Part shown: positions 1-9,598 of the stretch, piece after piece
Numbering within the stretch: the first letter of the stretch is position 1
Layout: each line of letters starts with the position of its first letter
From: Roseibacillus sp.
Lineage (GTDB): Bacteria > Verrucomicrobiota > Verrucomicrobiae > Verrucomicrobiales > Akkermansiaceae
Length of the DNA stretch: 11,727 bases
Assembly: GCA_002723015.1 (NCBI GenBank)
Contig: PBNG01000020.1
Location: forward strand, 33,298 to 45,024
Direction: 5' to 3'
The notes under the pieces: model-generated
What the model was told of the DNA's origin: nothing
Database searches by the model: none
What the model saw: only the letters and a program-made list of their open reading frames with translations
Position numbers and translations under genes: made by a program

Positions 1-3000
1 TTTGAAAAGTCCGTTCATCTCAATGGCAAGATTCTTCACTCTTTTCGCATTATCCCGGACCGGGGATCCTGGCTAGAGGTTCAGTTTGACACCAACGACC
101 TTCTTTACGTCTACCTCGATCGTCGCCGTCGTCGCCGTAAGTTTCTCGCGACTACCTTCCTCCGCGCACTTGGATATCCAAGTGAGCGTGAGCTCATTGA
201 GCAGTTCTACAAGGTCAGGAAGCTGAAGCTCAGTGAATCAATGGATGAGGAAGAGCTCAGTCCCATGGTGCTCTTCGAGGACATCAAGGATGGAGACCTT
301 GTGGTAGCTCGAGCATACGACCCTCTCACCATCGGGGTGGTACGACAGTTGCTGGCTCTCAAGATCAAGACGATCGAAGTGGTTGACTCCCGGGATGATG
401 AAATCCTCCTCAAGTCTCTCCGGAAAGATCCGGCAGAGGACGAGGAAAGTGCGCTCAAGGACATTTACAAGAAGCTGCGGCCCGGAGATCCTCCCACGGC
501 CGCGAATGCCAGGGCCCTTTTAAAGCGCCTTTTCTTCGACCCCAAGAAGTATGACCTCACGAGGGTGGGGCGTTACAAGATTAACCAGAAACTCAAGATC
601 GATGTCGATTCCTCGGAGCGCATCATGGTGGCAGAGGACTTTCTCAATGCGGTAAAGTATCTTCTCAACCTCAAGAAGGGCGATGGCACCATCGATGACA
701 TTGACCACCTCGGAAGCCGGCGAGTCCGGGCTGTCGGCGAGTTGCTGGCCAACCAGTGCCGGGTCGGTCTGGCCCGAACTGAGCGTCTGGTGAAGGAGCG
801 GATGACACTCTTCGATGTGAATATCGAGGGGATGACACCCCAGAAACTGATTAACCCCAAGGCCTTGAGTGCGGTTGTGCGCGATTTCTTCGGACGGAGC
901 CAGCTAAGCCAGTTCATGGACCAGACTAACCCATTGGCAGAGCTGACGCACAAGAGGCGTCTCTCAGCCCTCGGGCCAGGCGGCCTCAACCGTGATCGGG
1001 CCGGGTTCGAGGTCCGGGACGTACACCCTTCTCATTACGGACGAATCTGCCCGATTGAGACTCCAGAGGGCCCCAATATCGGACTGATCAACTCGATGTG
1101 CACCTACGCTCGGATCAATGAATTTGGTTTCATCGAAACCCCGTATCGCAAGGTTCGAAAGGGAAAGGTCAGCAATCAGATCGAATATGTCACCGCCGAC
1201 CAGGAAGAGACATTCATTATCGCCCAGGCCAATAACCCCATCAAGAAGGACGGGACTTTTGCAAATAAGCGGGTCACCGCAAGGGAGAGAGGAGAATTCC
1301 TCGAGATGGACCCGGAGAAGGTGGACTACATGGACGTTTCCCCGAAACAGCTGGTTTCGGTGGCCGCAGGGATGATTCCGTTCCTTGAGCATGATGATGC
1401 TAACCGTGCTCTCATGGGGTCAAACATGCAGCGTCAGGGGGTACCCCTGCTTGTTTCAGAAGCACCCTACGTGGGTACCGGATTGGAGGAAAAAGCGGCC
1501 CGTGATTCACGGTCCGTGGTCGTCTCGGAAGCTGATGGCATTGTTGCTGCAGCTACGGCAGAGTATATTGTCACAACGAAGGATGGAGCCCTGCCGGTTT
1601 CAGATGAGCGCTTCCTCAGCGAACCGGAATCAGTCAAGACGAAGCCGGAAAAGGGTGTATATGTTTACCCTCTGAGAAAATTCATGCGTTCGAATGCTGG
1701 AACCTGCATCAACCAGAAGCCATTGGTCAGGTCTGGCGACAAGATCAAGAATGGCCAGATCATCGCTGATGGGCCCAATACCGATGACGGGGAATTGGCG
1801 CTGGGGCGGAACGTCCTCGTTGCCTTCATGCCTTGGAATGGGTATAACTTTGAGGACGCCATTGTCATATCGGAGCGTTTGGTCAAGGAAGACGTCTACA
1901 CCTCGATTCACATCAGTGAGTTTGAAGTAGCGGCCCGCGACACCAAGCTTGGTCCTGAGGAGATTACCCGGGATATACCCAACGTCGGTGAAGAGGCGCT
2001 CAAAAACCTCGACCACGATGGTATCGTCAGGGTAGGAGCGGAAGTGAAGCCTGGCGATATTCTGGTCGGGAAGATCACGCCGAAGAGCGAGACGGAGCTG
2101 GCTCCCGAAGAGCGTCTTCTCCGCGCAATCTTCGGGGAAAAGGCTGCTGACGTGAAGGACACCTCTCTGCGGGTACCCTCCGGGTGCACGGGGATTGTTC
2201 AGGATATTCGGATTGCGACTCATGGTATGGCCCGGAGGCGTTCAGAAGACGTCAATCCGGCCGAGATGAAGAAGCAGCTCAAGAAGATCAATGATGATTA
2301 TAAGAAGAAGAAGGACCAGTTGACGGACCAGTTGACGGAGAAACTTTCCGACATCCTGCTTGGAGAGAAGATTCCTCTGGACGTGGTTAACGCCCAGAGT
2401 GGGGAAATCATCATTCCTGCCAACCGCAAGATCACCAAGACGCTCCTGCGGAAGCTGGCGGCGGTCTACGATCACATCGAGATTGATCCCAGTCCGATTC
2501 GCAACAAGATACTCGAAATTATCAGTTCCTTTGAAGGCCGCTTCGGAGAACTTGATGCTGACCGGGAGCGGCGCCTCGACCAGATCGAGAGTGGGGATGA
2601 GATCGATCCCGGTGTCATCAAGGAGGTCAAGGTCTTCGTGAGTGCAAAGCGGAAACTTTCTGTTGGGGACAAGATGGCCGGACGGCACGGGAACAAGGGC
2701 GTAGTTGCAGTGATTGTTCCCGAGATGGATATGCCCTACCTCAATGACGGCACTCCGGTGGACATCTGTCTCAATCCTCTGGGAGTGCCCTCCCGGATGA
2801 ACGTTGGTCAGGTTCTTGAAACGCACCTCGGAGTTGCGGCCAAGGCCCTCGGGTTTACCGTGGCGACTCCGATTTTCGACGGAATTCCAGAAGATAAGAT
2901 CTGGGAATACATGTCCGAGGCCAAGAAGGTGGATGGGATGAAAATAGTGGGCGATGGCACCGAGAAGGCCCGGGAAAGGAAGCCCGAGGAACCGGTTGGA

Positions 3001-3504
3001 GCTGGGTTCACATGGATCGGCGATGGGAAAGATGGTTCCACCGGCGGTAAAAGTTATCTTTTCGACGGCCGCACCGGTGACGCGATCGATCAGCCGGTAG
3101 TGGTGGGCCAGATCTACATGTTGAAGCTTGGACACCTTGTTGCCGATAAGATCCACGCCCGTGCGGTTGGACCTTACAGTCTTGTTACCCAGCAGCCGCT
3201 GGGAGGAAAGGCTCAGTATGGTGGTCAGCGATTCGGGGAGATGGAGGTCTGGGCCCTTGAAGCCTATGGGGCGGCCTACACCCTTCAGGAGCTGCTGACC
3301 GTGAAGTCCGACGACGTGCAGGGCAGGACCCGGATCTATGAGGCCATCGTCAAGGGAGACAACACTCTTGAAGCCGGCACTCCAGAATCCTTCAACGTCT
3401 TGATTAAGGAAATGCAATCCCTTGGACTAGACGTGCGACCCGGGCGCCGCGGCGCGGAGGTGGCCAATGGCGGGGACTTCAACCTTGATGACCTCACCCT
3501 CTGA
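1..3504 (+). CDS. rpoB: DNA-directed RNA polymerase subunit beta (5' end outside window)
   Basis: This is the beta subunit of RNA polymerase, which forms one side of the catalytic cleft with beta'. The reading frame is open from base 1 through the ATG at 241, and the residues before that ATG are normal RpoB protrusion sequence, so the gene starts left of the window; 1167 residues are visible. The rifampicin-pocket segment is at about 895-981 ([20 protein letters not shown]). The conserved Glu-Asp of the 'NFEDA' motif is at 1852-1857. The [11 protein letters not shown] motif is at 2665-2697, and its two lysines (2671-2673 and 2695-2697) match E. coli K1065 and K1073. The clamp-proximal '[18 protein letters not shown]' block is near 3220-3275. 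A lysine- and acid-rich, probably coiled-coil insert at about 2236-2610 sits where E. coli carries sequence insertion SI2. rpoC follows after 40 bp, the standard rpoBC order. The promoter is not in the window. Identity is certain. Confidence 0.99.
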   Translation, partial: FEKSVHLNGKILHSFRIIPDRGSWLEVQFDTNDLLYVYLDRRRRRRKFLATTFLRALGYPSERELIEQFYKVRKLKLSESMDEEELSPMVLFEDIKDGDLVVARAYDPLTIGVVRQLLALKIKTIEVVDSRDDEILLKSLRKDPAEDEESALKDIYKKLRPGDPPTAANARALLKRLFFDPKKYDLTRVGRYKINQKLKIDVDSSERIMVAEDFLNAVKYLLNLKKGDGTIDDIDHLGSRRVRAVGELLANQCRVGLARTERLVKERMTLFDVNIEGMTPQKLINPKALSAVVRDFFGRSQLSQFMDQTNPLAELTHKRRLSALGPGGLNRDRAGFEVRDVHPSHYGRICPIETPEGPNIGLINSMCTYARINEFGFIETPYRKVRKGKVSNQIEYVTADQEETFIIAQANNPIKKDGTFANKRVTARERGEFLEMDPEKVDYMDVSPKQLVSVAAGMIPFLEHDDANRALMGSNMQRQGVPLLVSEAPYVGTGLEEKAARDSRSVVVSEADGIVAAATAEYIVTTKDGALPVSDERFLSEPESVKTKPEKGVYVYPLRKFMRSNAGTCINQKPLVRSGDKIKNGQIIADGPNTDDGELALGRNVLVAFMPWNGYNFEDAIVISERLVKEDVYTSIHISEFEVAARDTKLGPEEITRDIPNVGEEALKNLDHDGIVRVGAEVKPGDILVGKITPKSETELAPEERLLRAIFGEKAADVKDTSLRVPSGCTGIVQDIRIATHGMARRRSEDVNPAEMKKQLKKINDDYKKKKDQLTDQLTEKLSDILLGEKIPLDVVNAQSGEIIIPANRKITKTLLRKLAAVYDHIEIDPSPIRNKILEIISSFEGRFGELDADRERRLDQIESGDEIDPGVIKEVKVFVSAKRKLSVGDKMAGRHGNKGVVAVIVPEMDMPYLNDGTPVDICLNPLGVPSRMNVGQVLETHLGVAAKALGFTVATPIFDGIPEDKIWEYMSEAKKVDGMKIVGDGTEKARERKPEEPVGAGFTWIGDGKDGSTGGKSYLFDGRTGDAIDQPVVVGQIYMLKLGHLVADKIHARAVGPYSLVTQQPLGGKAQYGGQRFGEMEVWALEAYGAAYTLQELLTVKSDDVQGRTRIYEAIVKGDNTLEAGTPESFNVLIKEMQSLGLDVRPGRRGAEVANGGDFNLDDLTL
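2313..2338 (+). repeat. 12-bp tandem duplication inside rpoB
   Basis: GGACCAGTTGAC occurs twice in direct tandem (2313-2324 and 2325-2336), followed by GG, which starts a third copy. It keeps frame and encodes two successive DQLT tetrapeptides inside the lysine- and acid-rich insert of RpoB. It follows a run of AAG codons. It is most simply a slippage duplication tolerated in a coiled-coil region. Confidence 0.85.
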
Positions 3505-3544
3505 TGCCGGAGCCCGAAAATGAAACAAGCGATTTTACAAAATA

Positions 3545-6500
3545 ATGAGTGTTGAAACCAATCTGCGCGAACTTTACGGGGTAGACGAGAAGCCCGAAGC
3601 CTTTGATCAGGTGTCCATAACGGTCTCGTCCCCGGATGTGATCCGGTCATGGAGCCGGGGAGAGGTGAAGAATCCTGAGACGATCAATTACAGGACTTTC
3701 AAGCCCGAGAAGGGTGGTCTCTTCTGTGAAAGGATCTTCGGTCCGACCCGGGACTGGGAGTGTGCCTGCGGAAAATACAAGAGGATCAAGCACAAGGGTG
3801 TCATCTGTGATCGTTGCGGAGTAGAGGTGACTCTCTCCCGTGTTCGTCGCGAGCGGATGGGGCACATCGAGCTGGCGGTCCCGGTGACCCATATCTGGTT
3901 CTACAAATGCATGCCGAGCCGTATTGGGCTCATGCTCGATATGAGCGCTCGCGATCTCGAGCGTGTGATCTACTACGAAGACTACATGGTAACTGATCCG
4001 GGGAAGACTCCGCTCGAGCGGGGTCAGTTGCTTAATGAGTCCGATCTCCGTGACGCGGAGGAAGATTATGGTGAGGACAGTTTCCGTGCGGCCATGGGGG
4101 CCGAGGCGATCCGCGATCTTCTCAGCCAGTGTGTTCTTGATGACATCGTGGTAGAGCTCGAGGAGGCCATGGAAAACACCCGTTCGAAGCAGACTCGCAA
4201 GAAACTGGCCAAACGGCTCAGGCTAGCAGGGGGTTTCAGGGATTCCAATTCCCGCCCCGAGTGGATGATTATGACGGTCCTGCCTGTCATCCCCCCGGAT
4301 CTGCGGCCTCTGGTTCCCCTGGAAGGTGGGCGCTTTGCAACATCAGACCTGAACGACCTCTACCGCCGGGTTATCAACCGGAATAACCGTCTCAAGAATC
4401 TTCTGCAGTTGAAAACCCCCGAGGTGATCATTCGGAATGAGAAGCGGATGCTCCAGGAGGCTGTGGACGCTCTCTTCGACAATGGTCGACATGGAAGAGC
4501 GGTCACGGGCGCAGGCAATCGCCCGCTCAAGTCTCTCTCTGACATGCTGAAGGGTAAAGGGGGCCGTTTCCGGCAGAACCTGCTTGGAAAGCGGGTCGAT
4601 TACTCTGGGCGTTCGGTGATTGTGATCGGACCTGAACTCAAGATGCACCAGTGCGGGCTCCCAAAGAAAATGGCTCTTGCCCTCTTTGAACCGTTTATCA
4701 TCAGGCGCCTTAAGGAACTGGGGCATTGTCACACCGTGCGGTCAGCGAAGAAGATGATCGACCGCAAGACAACGGACGTGTGGGATATTCTGGAAGAGGT
4801 AACCAAGGGTCATCCCGTGATGCTTAACCGGGCTCCCACGCTTCACCGGCTTTCGATTCAAGCCTTTGAGCCAGTGCTGATTGAGGGTTCGGCGATCAGA
4901 CTACACCCGCTGACCTGCTCTGCCTACAATGCCGACTTTGACGGGGACCAGATGGCGGTGCACGTTCCGCTCTCGGTAGAGGCCCAGATGGAAGCGCGGC
5001 AGCTCATGCTTGCGCCCAACAATATTTTCTCCCCAGCGAGTGGGCGTCCCATCACAACGCCTTCGCAGGATATCATTCTGGGAACCTACTACCTCACCTA
5101 CACCCGGCCTAACTCGCAGCCCGGCCCTGAGGACAGTGTCCCGACCTTTGAAAGTCCCACCGAGGTGGAATACGCTCTGGCCTCGCGGAAGGTCAGTCGT
5201 CACTGCTGGATCAGAGTCCGTAACCCGGATTACGGGAAGGATACCATCTTCGGAGACAAGGAAAGCAAGATGCTGGTCACCTCTCCGGGGCGTGTTCGCT
5301 TCAATGAAATCTGGCCGGAAGGCCTCGGGTTCATCAACCAGACTGTGGGTAAGAAGCAGATAGGGGATATCATCTGGCGATGCTACCAGGTGGCCGGGCA
5401 ATCGGGGACAGTCACAACGCTCGATAATCTCAAAAACCTTGGTTTCGAGGAAGCTACCCGTTCCGGGTGCTCGATCGGAATCGTAGACATGGTGATTCCC
5501 GAGGAAAAGGAAGTGGAAATCAAGAAGGCCTACGCGGAGATCGAAAAGGTCTCGAAGCATTACCGGAATGGAATTATCACTGACGGCGAGCGCTACCAGA
5601 AAGTTGTCGATATCTGGACCAGAGCAACAGACAACATTGCCAATGTGCTCTTCAGGAAACTTGAGTTCAACGAGGGTGGGGACATGGCCAACCCGCTCTT
5701 CATGATGGTGGATTCTGGTGCGCGGGGCAACAAGAACCAGATCAAGCAGCTTTCCGGCATGCGGGGGCTCATGGCTAAGCCCTCAGGAGAGATTATTGAG
5801 CGACCCATCACGTCGAACTTCCGGGAAGGGCTCTCCGTGCTGGAGTACTTCATCTCCACACATGGTGCGCGGAAAGGTCTCGCTGACACCGCACTGAAGA
5901 CGGCAGATTCCGGATACATGACCCGAAAGCTGGTGGACGTTTCCCAGGATGTGATTGTCACAGAGGCGGATTGTGGAACCGTGCAGGGACTCTACGTGGA
6001 AACAATTTATTCCGGGGATGAAGAGTCGGCGCCCCTCTCAACTCGAATTTACGGCCGAGTCTCCTGTGAGCAGGTAGTAGATCCGGTCTCGGGGGAGGTT
6101 ATTGTCAAAGTCAATGATTTGATCACTGAGGAAAAAGCCAACCGCATCGAGGATATAGGACATGAGCGGCTCAAGATTCGCTCAGCTCTCACATGTGAAT
6201 CCAAGAGAGGATGTTGTCAGGCCTGCTATGGCCTGAATCTCGCTACGGGCAAACTGGCCAAGATCGGTGAAGCGGTGGGAATCATTGCTGCCCAGTCAAT
6301 TGGGGAGCCGGGAACACAGTTGACCATGCGGACCTTCCACTCCGGTGGTGTGGCAGTGGGTGTCAACAAGCAGCCCTTCATTGAGTCACGTGCCAAGGGA
6401 GTCCTGCACTACGTGGACCTACGAGTCGTCGAGGACACGGATGGTAACTTCGTGGTGCTTAACAAGAACGGGAATATCTCGATCCGCGATAAGAACGGGT

Positions 6501-7678
6501 TGGAGCTGGAGTCGCACAAGATTGTGATCGGTTCCATTATTTCCGTGAAGGACGGTTCCGAGGTTGGCAAGGGTGACCAGATCGCAACGTGGGATCCCCA
6601 CAGTGTGCCCATCATTACCGAGAAATCTGGAGTGGTGGAGTTCCGGGACATGATTCCGGGGATTACGGTCCAGACTGAGACCGACAAGGAGACCGGGAAG
6701 AAGGGGATGACCGTGACGGAGCATAAGGAAGACCTTCATCCCCAGGTGGTGATCGTTGCGCCCGACTCAGGAGAGGTCCTCGCGAGCTACTCAATTCCTG
6801 TGGGTGCACACCTCTCAGTGAAGGAGAAGAAGAAGATCACCGGAGGAACGCAGCTGGCCCGGACTCCGCGGAAGGTAGCCAAGACCCGGGATATCACCGG
6901 TGGTCTGCCCAGAGTGGCGGAGCTGTTCGAGGCTCGCCGTCCCAAGGATGCGTGTGTCATCGCCAAGATTGACGGGGTCATTTCCTTCGGCCCCAATGTC
7001 CGGGGCAAGAAGAAAGTCATCGTCACCGACGAAGAAACGGGAGAATCAGTGGATCATTTAGTACCTATGGGCCGCCACATGATAGTTGCGGAGGGAGACT
7101 CCATAGCTCGTGGTGAACAAATCACCGAGGGACCTGTTGCTCCGGAGGACCTTCTCGAGGCCTGCGGAAGGCAGGAACTGCAAGCTCACCTCGTCAACGA
7201 AGTGCAGTCGGTCTACCGTGCTCAGGGCGTTGAGATTAACGATAAGCACATCGAAATCATTATCCGGCAGATGCTCAGGAAGGTGAAAATCACCGAGCAG
7301 GGTGACACCTCCTTCCTCTGGGGAGAGCAGATTGAGCGGTCGACGTTCAAGAGAGAGAATGAGGAGATTATAGAGCAGGGTGGTAAGCCGGCCGAGGCCG
7401 AGCCAGTCCTACTTGGAATCACCAAGGCATCTCTCGAGACAGAGTCCTTCATCTCCGCTGCTTCCTTCCAGGATACCACCCGGGTCCTCACCGAGGCTGC
7501 AACCCTTGGTAAGGTGGACTACCTCAATGGATTCAAGGAGAACGTGATCATGGGGCACCTCATTCCTGCTGGCACCGGGTTTGACACCCACAGAGACGTT
7601 GATATTGAGTTTACGGTAGACGAACCAGAACCGCAGGTAGAAGAGGAAGAGCCTCAGGCGGATCTGGAGACGGCTTGA
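3545..7678 (+). CDS. rpoC: DNA-directed RNA polymerase subunit beta'
   Basis: This is the beta' subunit, which carries the catalytic magnesium site of RNA polymerase. It is complete at 1377 residues, close to E. coli (1407). The N-terminal zinc ribbon uses C73, C75, C88 and C91. The metal-binding NADFDGD motif has Asp464, Asp466 and Asp468 (codons 4934-4948). The second zinc site is C810, C884, C891 and C894, with the same Cys-x6-Cys-x2-Cys spacing as E. coli. The bridge-helix/trigger-loop segment [20 protein letters not shown] spans residues 913-932. The C-terminus ends in an acidic tail rich in Glu and Pro. The ATG at 3545 is chosen because [12 protein letters not shown] runs straight into the family N-terminus; the ATG at 3520 is in another frame. 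The bases before the start are A/T-rich with no Shine-Dalgarno. It is almost certainly co-transcribed with rpoB. All key residues are intact. Confidence 0.99.
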   Translation: MSVETNLRELYGVDEKPEAFDQVSITVSSPDVIRSWSRGEVKNPETINYRTFKPEKGGLFCERIFGPTRDWECACGKYKRIKHKGVICDRCGVEVTLSRVRRERMGHIELAVPVTHIWFYKCMPSRIGLMLDMSARDLERVIYYEDYMVTDPGKTPLERGQLLNESDLRDAEEDYGEDSFRAAMGAEAIRDLLSQCVLDDIVVELEEAMENTRSKQTRKKLAKRLRLAGGFRDSNSRPEWMIMTVLPVIPPDLRPLVPLEGGRFATSDLNDLYRRVINRNNRLKNLLQLKTPEVIIRNEKRMLQEAVDALFDNGRHGRAVTGAGNRPLKSLSDMLKGKGGRFRQNLLGKRVDYSGRSVIVIGPELKMHQCGLPKKMALALFEPFIIRRLKELGHCHTVRSAKKMIDRKTTDVWDILEEVTKGHPVMLNRAPTLHRLSIQAFEPVLIEGSAIRLHPLTCSAYNADFDGDQMAVHVPLSVEAQMEARQLMLAPNNIFSPASGRPITTPSQDIILGTYYLTYTRPNSQPGPEDSVPTFESPTEVEYALASRKVSRHCWIRVRNPDYGKDTIFGDKESKMLVTSPGRVRFNEIWPEGLGFINQTVGKKQIGDIIWRCYQVAGQSGTVTTLDNLKNLGFEEATRSGCSIGIVDMVIPEEKEVEIKKAYAEIEKVSKHYRNGIITDGERYQKVVDIWTRATDNIANVLFRKLEFNEGGDMANPLFMMVDSGARGNKNQIKQLSGMRGLMAKPSGEIIERPITSNFREGLSVLEYFISTHGARKGLADTALKTADSGYMTRKLVDVSQDVIVTEADCGTVQGLYVETIYSGDEESAPLSTRIYGRVSCEQVVDPVSGEVIVKVNDLITEEKANRIEDIGHERLKIRSALTCESKRGCCQACYGLNLATGKLAKIGEAVGIIAAQSIGEPGTQLTMRTFHSGGVAVGVNKQPFIESRAKGVLHYVDLRVVEDTDGNFVVLNKNGNISIRDKNGLELESHKIVIGSIISVKDGSEVGKGDQIATWDPHSVPIITEKSGVVEFRDMIPGITVQTETDKETGKKGMTVTEHKEDLHPQVVIVAPDSGEVLASYSIPVGAHLSVKEKKKITGGTQLARTPRKVAKTRDITGGLPRVAELFEARRPKDACVIAKIDGVISFGPNVRGKKKVIVTDEETGESVDHLVPMGRHMIVAEGDSIARGEQITEGPVAPEDLLEACGRQELQAHLVNEVQSVYRAQGVEINDKHIEIIIRQMLRKVKITEQGDTSFLWGEQIERSTFKRENEEIIEQGGKPAEAEPVLLGITKASLETESFISAASFQDTTRVLTEAATLGKVDYLNGFKENVIMGHLIPAGTGFDTHRDVDIEFTVDEPEPQVEEEEPQADLETA

Positions 7679-7694
7679 AAGAATCATGTGGGCG

Positions 7695-7751
7695 ATCAGT
7701 CAGCATGAGTCGGTTTGACGAATGCTGGCGGATGACCGCTGACTCCTGATG
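7695..7751 (+). promoter_or_regulatory. alternative hairpins over the rlmB start (candidate leader structure)
   Basis: The 70-bp rpoC-rlmB gap contains segments that can pair in two exclusive ways. GTCAGCAT (7699-7706) can pair with ATGCTGGC (7722-7729; eight pairs, one G-U). Alternatively GTCAGC (7699-7704) pairs with GCTGAC (7738-7743), extended by ATCA (7695-7698) with TGAT (7747-7750) across a three-base bulge. The second fold places the first two bases of the rlmB ATG in a stem. A third small hairpin, GCGG-ATGA-CCGC (7728-7739), is also possible. There is no T-run, so this is not an intrinsic terminator, and read-through from rpoC into rlmB is expected. A regulatory role is inference only. 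Confidence 0.3.
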
Positions 7752-8333
7752 TCGAGGCAGAAGCCCAGATCTGGCGCGCGAGCCAACCAGCACAGCGCAG
7801 GGGGTTCCGGGCAGCGGTCTGTACCGGAAGGAGACCTCCGGGATATTCTTGACCGCAGCAGTCGACCATTCGTGCTAATTCTCGATGGAGTTCAGGACCC
7901 GCACAATCTCGGTGCCATCCTGAGAAGCGCAGAAGGTGCTGGGGTGGACCTGGTCATCGCGCCGAGGGATCGGGCGGTTGGAATTACCGAGGTTGTGAGG
8001 CGGATCTCGGTGGGGGCCGCAGATCATGTTCCATTCATGCGGGTTACCAATCTGGCCCGGACCATGGATGAGCTAAAGAACTTGGGGATCTGGCTGGTGG
8101 GAACCTCTGACCGGGCCAAAGGGAGTCTTTTCGATGTCGATCTCAACGGACCGGTCGGAATTGTGATGGGTGCCGAGGAAGCCGGCTTACGCCGCTTGAC
8201 CGAGGAGAAGTGCGATTTCCTCGTTCATATCCCCATGCGTGGAAGGGTGGAATGTCTCAATGTCAGCGTGGCTACGGGAGTCTGTCTGTATGAAGCCCTC
8301 CGTCAGCGGGGCGAGGGTGCCCCCATTCCGTAG
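7749..8333 (+). CDS. rlmB: TrmH/SpoU-family RNA 2'-O-methyltransferase, RlmB-like, without N-terminal domain
   Basis: This is an S-adenosylmethionine-dependent SPOUT methyltransferase. The closest family I recognise is RlmB, which methylates the 2'-hydroxyl of a guanosine (G2251 in E. coli) in 23S rRNA. It has 194 residues. Motif 1 is [20 protein letters not shown] (residues 43-62, with N53 and R59). '[22 protein letters not shown]' (98-119) closely resembles E. coli RlmB. Motif 2 is [12 protein letters not shown] (139-150, with E143). Motif 3 is [17 protein letters not shown] (161-177), which forms the knot and cofactor site. E. coli RlmB is about 245 residues with an L30e-like N-terminal RNA-binding domain; here only about 40 residues, mostly polar and basic, precede motif 1. 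A TGA lies in frame at 7740-7742, so no longer start exists. Motif 3 has Cys169 where the family usually has Ser. A TrmH-like tRNA target cannot be excluded. It is probably co-transcribed with rpoBC. Confidence 0.9.
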   Translation: MSRQKPRSGARANQHSAGGSGQRSVPEGDLRDILDRSSRPFVLILDGVQDPHNLGAILRSAEGAGVDLVIAPRDRAVGITEVVRRISVGAADHVPFMRVTNLARTMDELKNLGIWLVGTSDRAKGSLFDVDLNGPVGIVMGAEEAGLRRLTEEKCDFLVHIPMRGRVECLNVSVATGVCLYEALRQRGEGAPIP

Positions 8334-8361
8334 CATGGGCTGCTGTCGCCGGGGATGGCCC

Positions 8362-9531
8362 CTAGTCCCTTAGCGCGTAGTGAATATGTGGAGCATAGAG
8401 AGCAGGCTCGAGCAGGAATGAGTCGTGACCCCGGTCTGAATGTACCGTGATGTGGACGGGTTCGATGCCGGATTTCTCCAGCTGCAGAACGAGCTCACCC
8501 TGTTCCTCCGGGTAAAAGCAGAAATCGGAGTCTATGGAGAACACCAGAAAGCGCTGGCCGGCCTGTGCGCAGCGGCTCAGGAGATCACGATAATTCTCGG
8601 CATCACCCTCGTTGGCTGCATCATACCGGGACCACATGTCAATGATTCGAAGGTAGGTATTGGCGTCGAAACGTTGCACGAACTTTTTGCCCTGGTAGAG
8701 CATGTAGCTCTGGAATGGATCTCGGACCTGATACCATGAGAGCACGTCCTCCTGCTGGAGAACATCGCGCCTAGCCCTCCGTTCGATGGCATCGAGATGC
8801 ACGAACGTCTTGTGAGAAATCATCCGGGCGAGGGCGAGACCGATATCGGGATGCTGCGCCTCGTAGTAGTCTCCACCGTTGAAGTGGGGATCATTTTCGA
8901 TTGCCAGGATCTGCTCGAAAAGGATCAGTCGATTCAGGACTGTTGTTCGAATACCGCTTGCGATGGATATGATGGTTCTCACCCGGTCCGGGAAATTGGT
9001 CGCAAACGTGAGGGCTGCGAGTCCACCAACCGAGGGCCCGGCAACGGCATGAAGTTGATCGATCCCAAGGTGATCCAGAAAAAGTCCCGCGACCGAGGCC
9101 TGGTCTGAAATAGAAAGGTGGGGGAAAGCCGATCCATAGCAGGATCCGGTTTCCGGGTTCACAGAGGAGGGGCCCGTGGAGCCATAACAGCCACCGAGGA
9201 GATTAAAGCAGACGACAAAGTAGTGATCGGAGTCGATGGCCTTCCCTGGTCCGACAAGTCCATTCCACCATCCTTCCTTTACCTCTCCATTCCAGAATTG
9301 CCCTGCCTCCGGTACCTCCGGGGTTTCGCCAGTGACATTCTGTGATCCTGAAAGAGCATGAAAAATCAGGATCGCATTGGACTTCTGTGAGTTAAGGGTT
9401 CCCCAGGACTGGTAAGAAAGTTGAACCGAAGCCAGCCTTCCTCCCTCCCTGAGGGCAAGGGGGCACTCTTGTTCTCCAACGGCCTGGAAGGTGTGAGTCT
9501 GCTGAGCGTTGCCGGACACGAGGGGTGGCAT
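8362..9531 (-). CDS. metX: homoserine O-acetyltransferase (MetX family)
   Basis: MetX is a cytosolic alpha/beta-hydrolase that transfers an acyl group, normally acetyl from acetyl-CoA, to the hydroxyl of homoserine, activating it for methionine synthesis by sulfhydrylation. It is 389 residues, usual for the family. The N-terminal part has the family blocks GWWNGLVGPGKAID (87-100) and LGGCYGSTGPSSVNPETG (112-129). The nucleophile elbow is GPSVGG, with Ser167. The other triad members are read as Asp336 (in SIDSDF) and His369 (in RGHDSF). The elbow has Val where Met is usual (G-x-S-M-G-G). The start is the ATG complementary to 9529-9531, which places the family N-terminus correctly; no Shine-Dalgarno precedes it. 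It is convergent with rlmB (28-bp gap) and divergent from the DUF1802 gene. MetX homologues can use succinyl-CoA or accept serine, so acyl-donor specificity is unproven; no other met gene is adjacent. Confidence 0.95.
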   Translation of the reverse strand: MPPLVSGNAQQTHTFQAVGEQECPLALREGGRLASVQLSYQSWGTLNSQKSNAILIFHALSGSQNVTGETPEVPEAGQFWNGEVKEGWWNGLVGPGKAIDSDHYFVVCFNLLGGCYGSTGPSSVNPETGSCYGSAFPHLSISDQASVAGLFLDHLGIDQLHAVAGPSVGGLAALTFATNFPDRVRTIISIASGIRTTVLNRLILFEQILAIENDPHFNGGDYYEAQHPDIGLALARMISHKTFVHLDAIERRARRDVLQQEDVLSWYQVRDPFQSYMLYQGKKFVQRFDANTYLRIIDMWSRYDAANEGDAENYRDLLSRCAQAGQRFLVFSIDSDFCFYPEEQGELVLQLEKSGIEPVHITVHSDRGHDSFLLEPALYAPHIHYALRD

Positions 9532-9561
9532 ATGCTGAAGGGGAGCAATTGGAAACGGTTT

Positions 9562-9591
9562 ATTTTGACATCATGCGGGTCGGGCGCTCAA
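9562..9591 (-). promoter_or_regulatory. possible sigma-70-like promoter for metX
   Basis: On the minus strand, TTGAGC (complement of 9586-9591, 4 of 6 matches to TTGACA) lies 18 bp upstream of CAAAAT (complement of 9562-9567, 4 of 6 matches to TATAAT). This would start transcription roughly 20-25 bases before the metX ATG. The match is modest, and the -10 element overlaps the candidate -35 of the divergent gene. Confidence 0.3.
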
Positions 9592-9592
9592 T
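9565..9592 (+). promoter_or_regulatory. possible sigma-70-like promoter for the DUF1802 gene
   Basis: A perfect TTGACA -35 hexamer lies at 9565-9570. At 16-bp spacing the best -10 is CTCAAT (9587-9592), which matches TATAAT at only three positions. If used, transcription would begin about at 9599, the GTG start itself, giving a leaderless mRNA. The weak -10 keeps confidence low. Confidence 0.3.
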
Positions 9593-9598
9593 AGCCGG

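Noticed and set aside
241..243. ATG at 241 as the rpoB start
   Set aside because: The same frame is open to base 1 and the upstream residues are typical RpoB sequence, so the true start is outside the window.
2242..3417. 391-codon open frame antisense to rpoB
   Set aside because: It lies wholly inside the strongly conserved rpoB frame, shows no recognisable domain, and such antisense openings are expected from codon bias in a long GC-rich gene.
3520..3522. ATG as an alternative rpoC start
   Set aside because: It is in a different frame from rpoC.
8334..8362. GGGG-ATGG-CCCC hairpin (8351-8362) as a bidirectional terminator between rlmB and metX
   Set aside because: The stem is only four base pairs, it overlaps the metX stop codon, and no T-run follows on either strand.
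8440..9345. Three plus-strand open frames opposite metX
   Set aside because: The minus-strand MetX frame explains all of this DNA with conserved motifs; the plus-strand translations show no family-like features.
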